A stretch of 64,000 nt of DNA from Xanthomonas euroxanthea (lineage in GTDB: Bacteria > Pseudomonadota > Gammaproteobacteria > Xanthomonadales > Xanthomonadaceae): positions 434,001-498,000 of the forward strand of contig NZ_UIHB01000005.1 of assembly GCF_900476395.1 (NCBI RefSeq), written 5' to 3'. The notes under the pieces are model-generated. The model did not search any database, was not told the DNA's origin, and saw only the letters and a list, made by a program, of their open reading frames with translations. A program made the translations under genes and the position numbers. Positions 39,982-48,089 of this stretch are shown here, in pieces (positions within the stretch are counted from its first letter, which is position 1; each line of letters begins with the position of its first letter).

Positions 39982-40405
39982 CCTGGTTGCAGGGCCCTTG
40001 CCCGCCCACCATCGCGGGACACGCCGCAAGTACGTCCTTGTAGGCTCTGGCGCGGCATCCATGCCGCTCAAGGTCCCGCGACGGTGGGCGGGCAAGGACC
40101 AGTAAAGAGGGTCGGTGTGCGTGGTTGCGAGCGGGACATGACGTGCGTTGGTCGGATCAGGGTGCATCCGATCAGCTTTCAGGCGCACGCCGAGCAACAG
40201 CCAGACTTCAGTAGAGCAACCCAAGACTTCCCAGCGTCTTGAGGTAAGCCTGGCAACACGCAGGTTTTCAACCGACCACCGACCAACGTCTGGTGCGCTG
40301 TCCTCGCCGGTTGCGGGACCGTGTGGCGGCATGGATGCCGCCACCGAACCTACATGGACGTACTTGCGGCGTGTCCCGCGAGCGGTGAGGACACCGCGCC
40401 CTCGA
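39982..40405. repeat. Composite intergenic hairpin repeat, copy 3
   Basis: The A unit (39982-40100) is diverged from the copies at 14.8 and 15.2 kb, with the central palindrome partly lost (GGCGCGGCATCCATGCCGCTC). The B unit (40301-40405) keeps the exact GTGGCGGCAT / ATGCCGCCAC centre. The A-spacer-inverted-B order is the same as in copies 1 and 2, about 25 kb away, which shows that this is a dispersed element. Confidence 0.85.
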
Positions 40406-40586
40406 CTCACCGAGCTGTTGACCTGGACTTTGACCTGAGCGTTTGACTGCACTCAAACCACGCTACGGCTCAACAGCTCTGTTATCGCAAGTCGATTGCA
40501 CGATCTGGCCGACTGCGGTTGAAGAACGAGCTGGCTGCCACTTCGCCGCCATCGACACCGCATTCAACATCTCTTGTCAGCAGCGC

Positions 40587-41264
40587 TCAGCCAGCGCGTT
40601 TTTGCGCAAGCCCCTCGAACAACGCCGGTAAATCGCGCATATCGTCGAACACCGCCAGCACGCCAAGCCGACGCAAGGTGTCGGCATGCCCCTGCGGGAT
40701 ATGGCTGGCCCCGGTGAAACCCAGCACCTGCATGCCGGCCGCCAACGCGGCAGTCGCACCGGTGGGGCTGTCTTCGATCACCAGGCAGCGCTCCGGCGCA
40801 ACGCCCAGGGTGCGTGCAGCCATTAGATAGACATCCGGCGCCGGCTTGGGACGCTCCACCATATCGGCAGCGAAGACATTCCCCGCCGCACGTGCGGTGA
40901 GCCCCACCCGTTCGACCGAGGCGATCACATTGTGGCGGCGGCTGTTGGAGGCCACCGCCAGCGGCAACGGTATCTGTTCCAATGCGTCGCGCACGCCGGC
41001 GATCGGCTGCACCTCGGCCTTGATCAAGGCTTCGCTACGCGCCTGGATCTGGGCCAGCAAGGTCTCCGGCAGCTGCACGGCAAAGTGTTCCTGTACGCGC
41101 AGCAATACCTCACGCGTGGTCTGCCCGAACGTTGTCCCGAGCAAATGCTCCAACGCCTCGGCCGGCACGAAGGCCGCCAGCGCCTCGCGCATCACCCGGT
41201 CGGCCAGTATCTCGCTGTCGACAAGCACGCCATCGCAGTCGCTGATCAGTAATTCGTAGACCAT
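40587..41264 (-). CDS. HAD-family phosphatase (subfamily IA)
   Basis: Haloacid dehalogenase-type hydrolase of 225 aa, likely a sugar-phosphate or phosphogluconate phosphatase. The nucleophile motif is ISDCDGVLVDSE (Asp9, Asp11). Motif II is in PLAVASNSRRHNV and motifs III/IV are in ERPKPAPDVYLMAA and LVIEDSPTGATAALAAG. A helical cap follows motif I. ATG codons at 41273 and 41264 are both possible; neither has a strong ribosome site. The gene is preceded by no obvious partner. Confidence 0.88.
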   Translation of the reverse strand: MVYELLISDCDGVLVDSEILADRVMREALAAFVPAEALEHLLGTTFGQTTREVLLRVQEHFAVQLPETLLAQIQARSEALIKAEVQPIAGVRDALEQIPLPLAVASNSRRHNVIASVERVGLTARAAGNVFAADMVERPKPAPDVYLMAARTLGVAPERCLVIEDSPTGATAALAAGMQVLGFTGASHIPQGHADTLRRLGVLAVFDDMRDLPALFEGLAQKRAG

Positions 41265-41532
41265 TGCACCCATCTGTTCGCAAAGCACCATTATGCCGGC
41301 CGCGTTGTGACCGTTGGCTGTTGTAGATTGCATCCGCGTGTAAAGCCCATCGTGGTGCATCGGCACCATGCAGACACCACCACGGCGAGCGGCCTCAACG
41401 GCCGACACCCAGGCGCCGGCGCATGTCACGAAATCTTACCGCGCGTCGTTTGGGCAGCTGGTAGGATCGGCCCGGCTGCGGAAGGACACACCGCAGTGCC
41501 ACCAGGAATGCGATCAGGAGAAGGAGATTTCG

Positions 41533-42297
41533 ATGCAACCGCGATTCCCCACCCTGCTCGTTCTTGCGACCTCGTTTTTCGCGGTCTCATGCACCGCCTC
41601 GCCCGGTGCCAAGGAGCAAACCACCATGTCAGCTACGCTGCACGACCATACCGTCGCCTTCCGCGACCCCGGCCTGACCGATATCGCCAACGCCATTGCG
41701 CACGGTGACGTCGCCCGAATCGGCGCACTCGCACCGACAGTCGACCTCGCCGCACACGGCGATCAGAACGTCACCCTGCTCGAGTGGGCGATCTGGAATG
41801 AACAACCCCGCGCCCTGGCCGCATTGCTCGATGCAGGCGCAGACCCGTCGTTGCCGGGCATGGACCAGGAAACGGTCGTGCACATGGCCGCCATGGCGCA
41901 GGACGCGGAGTACCTGAAGATCCTGCTGCAGCACAAGGCGCCGATCGACGTGGTCAGCGCACGCGCAGGCTGGACACCGTTGTTCCGCGCCGTGCAGAGC
42001 AAGCGCGATGCGCAGATCGCGCTGTTGATCGATGCCGGCGCCGATCTGCAGCGCGTCGACAACACCGGCAACAGCGTACTGCACCTGGCCGCCCAAAGCG
42101 GCGCGGCGAGTCCGGCAGTGCTGCAATTGCTCAAGGCCGGCGTGGATCCGACGCTGCGCAACGCACAACAGAAAACCTTTCAGGCGTATTTCTTCACCAC
42201 CCCCGATCGCCTGCTCAATGCCGCCGGTCAGCAGGTCAGGGCGGACGTGCGCGCATGGTTGAGCGCCCACAACATTCCCGTGGAAAGCAGCCGCTAA
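41533..42297 (+). CDS. Ankyrin-repeat lipoprotein, candidate immunity protein (X-Tfi-like)
   Basis: A 254-residue lipoprotein. The signal peptide ends in the lipobox FAVSC (Cys20). It is followed by three to four ankyrin repeats (TLLEWAIWNEQPRALAALLDAGADPSL, TPLFRAVQSKRDAQIALLIDAGADLQ, SVLHLAAQSGAASPAVLQLLKAGVDP). Two AGGAG/AAGGAG sites precede the ATG. It lies 36 bases upstream of a lipase with a C-terminal secretion domain. Immunity proteins of the Xanthomonas antibacterial type IV system are periplasmic lipoproteins encoded next to their effector, so this is the likely immunity partner; that role is inferred. Confidence 0.8.
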   Translation: MQPRFPTLLVLATSFFAVSCTASPGAKEQTTMSATLHDHTVAFRDPGLTDIANAIAHGDVARIGALAPTVDLAAHGDQNVTLLEWAIWNEQPRALAALLDAGADPSLPGMDQETVVHMAAMAQDAEYLKILLQHKAPIDVVSARAGWTPLFRAVQSKRDAQIALLIDAGADLQRVDNTGNSVLHLAAQSGAASPAVLQLLKAGVDPTLRNAQQKTFQAYFFTTPDRLLNAAGQQVRADVRAWLSAHNIPVESSR

Positions 42298-42333
42298 GCG
42301 GGCTTTTCGCACGACGAACGCAAGGAGCCGCGC

Positions 42334-43506
42334 ATGAGCCCGTCAGATTCCACCCACTCGTCCACGCCATTCGCAGAGTCGATGCGTGGACAGCAACCGC
42401 AGCCGGAAGACCGCCAGTTTCCGGCGGTGCTGCAAGACCTCTACGCCACTGCCTCGCAGCGACGCGAAGGCAGCGCTGAAACCTTCGCGCCCCTGCCCAA
42501 CGGCTGGACGCGCATGGACGACAGCACGCTGCAGCGTGCCGGTATCGACCCCGGCCTGCTGCACGACGCCAAGAGCGGTTTCGATGCCGCGTTCTACCGC
42601 AACGACCAGGGCCAGGTGGTGCTCGGCTTCTGCGGCACCGACGAAGGCAAGGACTGGAAGCACAACCTCGGCCAGGGCCTGGGCTTCGACGACGCGCAGT
42701 ACGCGTCCGCGATCCAGCTCGGCAGCCAGGCCAAGCAGGCGTTCGGCGACCAGGTGGTGATCTCCGGACACTCGCTCGGTGGCGGTCTGGCGGCGGCATC
42801 GGCGATGGTCAACGACATCCCCGCCGTGACCTACAACGCCGCCGGCGTCAACGACCGCACGCTGGAACGTCAGGGCCTGGATGCCTCGGCGGCCAAGGAC
42901 TACGCCAGCAGCGAGTTGATCCGCGGCTACCACGTCCGCAACGAGATCCTCACCCACCTGCAGGAAGACAGCATTCCGCTGAAATGGGCGATGCCCAATG
43001 CGGCCGGCCATCAGATCGAGCTGCCGGAACCGGACCCGTTGTCGTTCGGGCAACGCCTGGTGCCAGGCATGATGCTGAAGCACCGCCTGGACCTGCACGG
43101 CATGGACTCGGTGATGAAGGCGCAGGACATGCAATCGCCAAGTCAGGCGCAAGGTACCGGCAGCCAGTTGTTCAACGATGCGGTGGTGCGGCTGGACGGC
43201 CAGCGCGAGCGCCTGGGCCTGCGCGACGACACCGCGTTTCTCAATACCGCCGCCAGCGTGGCCGCGCGTGCCAGCAGCGACGGTCTGCAGCGGATCGACC
43301 ACCTGGTGCCCAACCGCGATGGCGACAGCCTGATCGCGGTGCAGGGCCGGATGGACGACCCGGCGCATCTGCGCAGCCATGTGCAGACCGCCTCGGCAGC
43401 CAGCGAGCCGGCGCACGGCAATGTCGATCAGTTGCAGCAGCACAACCAGCAGCAGTCGCAGCAGAGCACACAGCAGGAAGCGCAGCGCCGCGGTCTTCAG
43501 CAGTAA
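42334..43506 (+). CDS. Lipase-type antibacterial T4SS effector with XVIPCD-like C-terminus (X-Tfe)
   Basis: A 390-residue alpha/beta-hydrolase of the lipase class 3/DUF2974 type, without signal peptide. The nucleophile elbow GHSLGGG has Ser147. The C-terminal about 115 residues look like XVIPCD: LFNDAVVRLDGQRERLGL, LQRIDHLVPNRDGDSLIAVQG and a Gln-rich tail. This domain binds VirD4 and routes effectors into the X-type type IV secretion system. The ankyrin lipoprotein upstream is the candidate immunity gene. Substrate probably phospholipid. The T4SS machinery itself is not in this window. A 13-base-stem hairpin follows the stop. Confidence 0.85.
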   Translation: MSPSDSTHSSTPFAESMRGQQPQPEDRQFPAVLQDLYATASQRREGSAETFAPLPNGWTRMDDSTLQRAGIDPGLLHDAKSGFDAAFYRNDQGQVVLGFCGTDEGKDWKHNLGQGLGFDDAQYASAIQLGSQAKQAFGDQVVISGHSLGGGLAAASAMVNDIPAVTYNAAGVNDRTLERQGLDASAAKDYASSELIRGYHVRNEILTHLQEDSIPLKWAMPNAAGHQIELPEPDPLSFGQRLVPGMMLKHRLDLHGMDSVMKAQDMQSPSQAQGTGSQLFNDAVVRLDGQRERLGLRDDTAFLNTAASVAARASSDGLQRIDHLVPNRDGDSLIAVQGRMDDPAHLRSHVQTASAASEPAHGNVDQLQQHNQQQSQQSTQQEAQRRGLQQ

Positions 43507-43511
43507 TCGTG

Positions 43512-43540
43512 GTCGGGCACCGGCGCTGCCGGTGCCCGAC
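43512..43540 (+). terminator. Hairpin terminator of the effector gene
   Basis: A perfect 13-base stem, GTCGGGCACCGGC / GCCGGTGCCCGAC, with a three-base loop begins five bases after the effector stop codon. The T-run is missing, but the position suggests it ends the ankyrin-lipase transcript. Confidence 0.6.
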
Positions 43541-43669
43541 TCGATGTGGCCGCCCCCCCTTGGCGAACGGTTGTCGCCTGGAGGCAGCGGGTGCATCCGA
43601 CACTGCGGCAGAGGCGTGGCAACGCCCGCGCGCGCCCGGCAACACGGTTCGACGGCGCGCCAGGCCCGG

Positions 43670-44920
43670 TCAGCCCGCGCCTGCCATCGCCCGCAGGGTG
43701 ATGCCGACCAGATAGGCCAGATACGTGCCGGTTGCGTAGCCCATCGTGCCCAGCAGCACGCCGACCGGCGCCAGGGCCGGGTGGAACGCGGCGGCCACCA
43801 CCGGCGCCGAGGCCGGTCCACCGATATTGGATTGCGAGCCGATCGCGAAATAAAAGAACGGCACCCGCAACAGGCGGCCCAGGCCCCATAGCAACCCGAT
43901 ATGCACCGCGATCCAGATCAGCCCGAGCAGGAACAGCCATGGCCGGTCCAGCAACGCCAGCAGATCCATCTGCATGCCGATACAGGCGATCAGGAAGTAC
44001 AGCAGCAGCGAGCCGATCCTGGACGCGCCAGCGCCCTCCAGCGTCCGTGCGCGGGTGAAGCTCAGCAGCAGGCCGATGCTGGTCGCCAGCACCACCACCC
44101 AGACGAACGGCGTGTCCAGGCTGAACTGGCTGGACCAGCGCAGGTTGGCCTTGCACCAGGCGGCCAGCGGCGTGGCCAGCGCATGCGCCAGCCCGACCCC
44201 GCCGAACGCCACCGCCACGATCACCATCAGATCGGCCAGGCTGGGAATGCGCGCGTGTTCGGCCTGAAACTGCGCCATGCGCGCCTGCAGGGCGTCCAGC
44301 GCGCGGGTATCGGCTCCGCTGCGCGCATCGATGCTGCGTGCGCGCCCGGCCAGGAAGATCAGCGCCGCCATCCACACATAACCGACGCCCACATCCACCA
44401 CCGCAAACTGCCCGAACGTGGTGGCGTCCACGTTGAAGACCTCGCGCATCGCCAGCATGTTGGCCCCGCCGCCGATCCAGCTGCCCGCCAGCGCGGCCAT
44501 GCCGGCCCAGGTATCGCCGGCCACCGTGGCCGGATGCAGCCAGCCCATCACCCAGAACGCCACCACCGCCCCCAGCATGATGCTCAGCGATGCGCCCAGG
44601 TACATGGCGACCAGCTTGGGCCCCAGCCCCAGGATGGCGCGCAGGTCAACGCTCAAGGTGAGCAGGACCAGCGCGGCCGGCAGCAGCACGTCGCGCGCGA
44701 TCGGGTTGTACAGGCGGGTATTGGCACCGTCGATCAGGCCAACGGTGTTGTAGATGCCTGGGAGCAGGTAACACAGCAGCAGCGCCGGGACGACGGCGTA
44801 GAAGCGGCGCCACGGCCCCTGCTCGCGCGAGGAGGTCCAGAACACCGCGCCCAAGGTGGCGGCGATCAGGCCGAAGACGACGATATCGTTTTGGATCAAG
44901 GCAGAACCGGCAACGTTCAC
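43670..44920 (-). CDS. DUF819 family membrane protein
   Basis: Inner-membrane protein of 416 aa with about 11-12 hydrophobic segments, of the DUF819 (YjcL-like) family. Visible blocks are SWIGGGANMLAMREVF, FGQFAVVDVGVGYVWMAALIFLAGRA, FLIACIGMQMDLLAL and GSQSNIGGPASAPVVAAAFHP. Family members are possibly small-solute transporters; the substrate is unknown. A GTG start with GAGAG upstream is preferred; the frame stays open to an ATG at 45016, which would add 32 residues that are not family-like. Confidence 0.85.
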   Translation of the reverse strand: MNVAGSALIQNDIVVFGLIAATLGAVFWTSSREQGPWRRFYAVVPALLLCYLLPGIYNTVGLIDGANTRLYNPIARDVLLPAALVLLTLSVDLRAILGLGPKLVAMYLGASLSIMLGAVVAFWVMGWLHPATVAGDTWAGMAALAGSWIGGGANMLAMREVFNVDATTFGQFAVVDVGVGYVWMAALIFLAGRARSIDARSGADTRALDALQARMAQFQAEHARIPSLADLMVIVAVAFGGVGLAHALATPLAAWCKANLRWSSQFSLDTPFVWVVVLATSIGLLLSFTRARTLEGAGASRIGSLLLYFLIACIGMQMDLLALLDRPWLFLLGLIWIAVHIGLLWGLGRLLRVPFFYFAIGSQSNIGGPASAPVVAAAFHPALAPVGVLLGTMGYATGTYLAYLVGITLRAMAGAG

Positions 44921-45140
44921 TGGGGCGACACTCTCGACTGGGAGCCGCCAACGTGCGGATCCCAGCAAGAATGGCCGATCGCCTGCATCCAGTCGACTGG
45001 CCATCCTCGCAACCACGGGGGGTGCCTACAAAGTGGCCGGATTTACGCAACCGCAGGTTGCCGGGTGCGCGCGATCCCCCCCGCCTGCCCGGGCGGACGG
45101 TCAGCGCCGCCTTTCCCCTGCTTGCAGGGTGCCGTACCGG

Positions 45141-45356
45141 TCAGCCGTAGCGACGCACCACGCGATCGCCTTCGGCGGTATGCAACACCACGCCGCTGGG
45201 CTGACCGGTGGTCAGGCAGTGCAGCTTGGCCATCAATTCGGCATTTTCCAGTGCGCCCTGCTCGCGCAGATAACGCAGCGGCGACCATTGCGGCCGGGTG
45301 ACCCACCAACCGCCCTGTTCGGGATGAATACGGACAACATAGCGGGACTCGTCCAT
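45141..45356 (-). CDS. DUF2188-like small protein
   Basis: A 71-residue protein starting MDESRYVVRIHPEQGGWWVTRP and ending VVLHTAEGDRVVRRYG. This matches the DUF2188 pattern of a short beta-meander (a V-x-W strand, a helix for tag-like A/E residues, and a terminal GRI/GDRV strand). GGAGGC lies in front of the ATG at ideal spacing. The function is unknown. The 366 bases between it and the small gene at 45723 hold a promoter region but no larger gene. Confidence 0.7.
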   Translation of the reverse strand: MDESRYVVRIHPEQGGWWVTRPQWSPLRYLREQGALENAELMAKLHCLTTGQPSGVVLHTAEGDRVVRRYG

Positions 45357-45573
45357 CAGGGCCTCCGGCCGGTAGATGCAGCGATCGAACGATTGAGGTG
45401 GGCAGCGCGGGGAGGCGCAGCGCACCGGCGCTGGGGGTGCCATGGTCCTGCCGGGGATGCCGGCGCGCCCTTACTCAAGGGGCCGCGGGAGAGTGGCCAG
45501 GGGCCCCGCGTCCGGCATAGCAAGAATGCTTCTTCGCTTATGCCAATACCGTCGGGCGGACACTGGCATGAAG

Positions 45574-45618
45574 GTAGGAAAATTCCTACGTGACACCGAT
45601 CAGGGCGGGCGCTAGATT
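45574..45618 (+). promoter_or_regulatory. Promoter with adjoining inverted repeat, ahead of the 31-residue ORF
   Basis: A perfect palindrome GTAGGAAAATTCCTAC (7-base arms, loop AA; 45574-45589) abuts a minus-35-like GTGACA (45590-45595). After 17 bases comes a minus-10-like TAGATT (45613-45618). The geometry fits a dimeric activator site touching the minus-35 element. A transcript would start near 45625 and give a leader of about 98 bases. The regulator is not known. Confidence 0.55.
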
Positions 45619-45722
45619 CGCGCTCGAGCGGCGAACCGACGTCGCAAGTGGCCGTCAACGGGCGCAGACGGCGCGAGGGAATTGGCCGCTCGTAGAAATG
45701 CCTCGGGGGAGGGAGGAGTCGC

Positions 45723-45818
45723 ATGCATCTGCTCAGGAAGTTCGAGTTTCCGGTCAAGACCGCAATGGTGGTGGGCTATGTCCTGGTGATCAGGGAAGCG
45801 ATCGTGCTGTGGTCCTGA
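45723..45818 (+). CDS. Candidate 31-residue small protein
   Basis: A short frame that runs MHLLRKFEFPVKTAMVVGYV... to ...VLWS, with a near-perfect ribosome site GGGAGGAG five bases before the ATG. It has a basic start and one hydrophobic stretch (about residues 14-30), so it could be a single-pass membrane peptide. The promoter described upstream points at it. It is too short for homology-based judgement and could also be part of a regulatory RNA. It is convergent with the MocA-type gene. Confidence 0.45.
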   Translation: MHLLRKFEFPVKTAMVVGYVLVIREAIVLWS

Positions 45819-45873
45819 TGCAGCTCTGCCGCCAGGCTGCCGGATAGCGCGCAGCTGCACCCGTCACGGTGTC

Positions 45874-46482
45874 TCAATCCGCATCCACCCAGCCACGCTG
45901 TTGCGCTGCGACCAGATCGGCGGGCGTGTCCACGTCCAGCGCAAGCGCCGGGGCGCTGACGCAGCCCAAGGTCTGCACGTCCAGGCCGGCGAACAAACCA
46001 CGCAGGCCGCTGTCGCCCTGCAGCGGCACGTCGGCCCAGGCCGCGTGCGTGACCACTGCGGGAATGCCGCGCACACCGGCATACCCGCTGGTGGCGCACC
46101 CGGAGGCGGCACGGTCGGCCTCTTCGAGCAAGGCGCGCAGATGCGGCGCATCCAGCGCGGGCTGATCGCACCCCAGGATCAGGCTGCGCCGCAGCGAGGT
46201 ATCGTCCTGCACATGCTGGCGCAGCGCCGCCAGGCTGGAGCCCATGCCGGCGGCCCAGTCGGCGTGGCGCAACACCTCCACCTGCAGTCCCTGCAGGACA
46301 TCGCTCAGCGCGTCGGCATCGGCGCCCAGCACCACCACGCAGCGGCGTGGCCCCGTCTGCAACGCGATGCGTGCAAAACGCCGCAACAACGGTTCACCGT
46401 CGCGCAGCAACAATTGTTTGGAACGCCCTAGCCGGCGTCCTGCACCTGCGGCGAGCAGCAGCGCGACGTGATCGCTGCTCAT
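45874..46482 (-). CDS. MocA-type molybdenum cofactor nucleotidyltransferase
   Basis: NTP-transferase of 202 aa. The nucleotide motif LLLAAGAGRRLGRSKQLL and later GCDQPALDAPHLRALL with SGYAGVRGIPAVV match MocA/MobA-like cytidylyltransferases, which add CMP to molybdopterin. It probably makes the MCD form of the cofactor needed by the aldehyde oxidoreductase encoded nearby. It lies 594 bases downstream of the xdhC-type gene on the same strand. Assignment to MocA rather than MobA is by context. Confidence 0.85.
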   Translation of the reverse strand: MSSDHVALLLAAGAGRRLGRSKQLLLRDGEPLLRRFARIALQTGPRRCVVVLGADADALSDVLQGLQVEVLRHADWAAGMGSSLAALRQHVQDDTSLRRSLILGCDQPALDAPHLRALLEEADRAASGCATSGYAGVRGIPAVVTHAAWADVPLQGDSGLRGLFAGLDVQTLGCVSAPALALDVDTPADLVAAQQRGWVDAD

Positions 46483-47075
46483 GCGTCAACTGCCATCGCA
46501 CGAGGCGAACGATGGCACGATTCCGGCGGCATTGGAGACCAGTCAAAACCGGCATCGCGCAAAGTCGCGGATAAAGGGCCGGCAATGACGGGCGACGGCA
46601 ATCGAGCTGCGTCGCAAGCGACGTCGTCATCGTGATCATGTAGTTCGGTCATGGCGACGTGGCGTGGTTTTGGAGATGCGCCAGCGTAGAGATTCAACTG
46701 TGCGCGCGGAGTGACTAAATGCAGCGCAGTCTCCGGCTCCCACTGGATGGCGCCGCCTGCACCCGACCAATGGCGTGGCGGGTATCGCATTGCGATGTCA
46801 GCTCGCCGATTGGGGAGACAAGGCCACGGCAGCGCTACGATAAACATCGCAGCGCGTTACTGTCAGCGCGGGATGAGGCAGTCAATCGCGGCCGCGAAAG
46901 GCATGCAGTAGAGACATACCCAAAGGGCCTATCAACCATCCGCTTTCCACGACGCCGCACCGCAGCAGAAAACCTCGGCTACGAGCAACAGACCAACGCG
47001 ATAGCCCACCGCGGATCGAAATCAATGCAGATGCGCGATTGCGCCCTGCTGCCCACTCGCCTGACCGCAAAAGCC
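46483..47075. other. Gene-free stretch between mocA-type and xdhC-type genes
   Basis: About 590 bases, visibly less GC-rich than the surroundings. Short open frames exist on both strands but none has a ribosome site, known motif or coding-like codon use. No repeats or hairpins stand out. I see no feature to annotate here. Confidence 0.6.
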
Positions 47076-48089
47076 TCAGCCGACCAGCGCGGCGGCCTGC
47101 CCATCGGCCACCGCCTGGGTGGCTTCGGCAATGATGCCCAATGCAATCGTGTGCGGTGAGGAGTGCCCCATGCGCCAGCCCGCCGGCAGCCGCAATCTGG
47201 CCAGGGCCGCATCGTCATACCCGAGCGCACGCAGTGCCTGCAGGCGTGCCTCACGCTTCTGGCGACTGCCCAGAATGCCGATGCAGGCGACCCCGGAGGC
47301 AAGTCCACGACAGGCGACCTGCAGATCGCTGTCGCCATCGTGCGCAAGGCTGTACAGCGCGGTGTCCGCATCCAGATGCAGATCCTGCAAGGCCTCGCCC
47401 AAGGCACGGCGGTCGTAATGGTCCGCAGCCAGTCCGGGCGGCGGCTCGCCGGGACCATGCGGCCGCAACACGCGCACCTCGATGCCCATCTGGCTGGCGA
47501 GTGACACCAGCACCAGCAGCGCAGGATCGGCACCGACCAGCACCAGCCGCAGCGGCGGGCGATGGGTGCGCAGGAATTCGTCGGGACGCAGATCCTGCGT
47601 GCTCGCCGGGTAACGGACCGCGCCGGTGGTCCGATCCAGCGCGACATGAAACGGGCGACGATGCTGGCGCGCGTTGCGCCAGCGTGCCAGATGCTCGCCA
47701 AGATCCTGTACCGGCCAAACCAGCACGCCGATACGGCCACCGCAGCTGAGCTGGATATCCAACACCTGGCTGCCTTCGCCGTAGTCCAGCCAGCGCGGGG
47801 TGCCGTCACGCAAGGCGGCGATGGCTTCGTGCGCCACTGCCGCCTCCACGCACCCGCCCGAGACGTAGCCGGCCACCCGCCCATCGGCACTGATGGCCAT
47901 CTCGCTGCCCAACGGGCGCGGCGAGGAGCCTTGCACGTCGATCAGCGTGGCGATGGCCACGCGCTGGCCCGCCCGATGCCAGGCGCTGAGCGTCGGCAGC
48001 AGGTCATCGTGCAACGCGTAGCTTGGCCATGCCGGCCACGCCGGCTCGGCCGGCGCCGCATGCGTGACCGGGGCCACCATCGCACTCAC
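47076..48089 (-). CDS. XdhC-family molybdoenzyme maturation factor
   Basis: Chaperone of 337 aa that binds and sulfurates molybdenum cofactor for the xanthine dehydrogenase family. The N-terminal XdhC domain shows ATLIDVQGSSPRPLGSEMAI and GYVSGGCVEAAVAHEA; the C-terminal Rossmann domain shows RLVLVGADPALLVLVSLA and CIGILGSRQKREARLQAL, ending near HTIALGIIAEATQAVADG. The GTG start overlaps the paoC stop codon by four bases (GTGA), so it is translationally coupled. Functionally it is the PaoD-type partner of PaoABC. Confidence 0.93.
   Translation of the reverse strand: MSAMVAPVTHAAPAEPAWPAWPSYALHDDLLPTLSAWHRAGQRVAIATLIDVQGSSPRPLGSEMAISADGRVAGYVSGGCVEAAVAHEAIAALRDGTPRWLDYGEGSQVLDIQLSCGGRIGVLVWPVQDLGEHLARWRNARQHRRPFHVALDRTTGAVRYPASTQDLRPDEFLRTHRPPLRLVLVGADPALLVLVSLASQMGIEVRVLRPHGPGEPPPGLAADHYDRRALGEALQDLHLDADTALYSLAHDGDSDLQVACRGLASGVACIGILGSRQKREARLQALRALGYDDAALARLRLPAGWRMGHSSPHTIALGIIAEATQAVADGQAAALVG

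Noticed and set aside
45517..45546. Imperfect inverted repeat GCATAGC...TATGC ahead of the DUF2188-like gene
   Set aside because: Pairing is imperfect and it fits neither a terminator with T-run nor a known operator.
46483..47075. Short open frames (up to about 146 codons) on both strands
   Set aside because: No ribosome site, no recognisable motif and no sign of coding bias; left as a gap.
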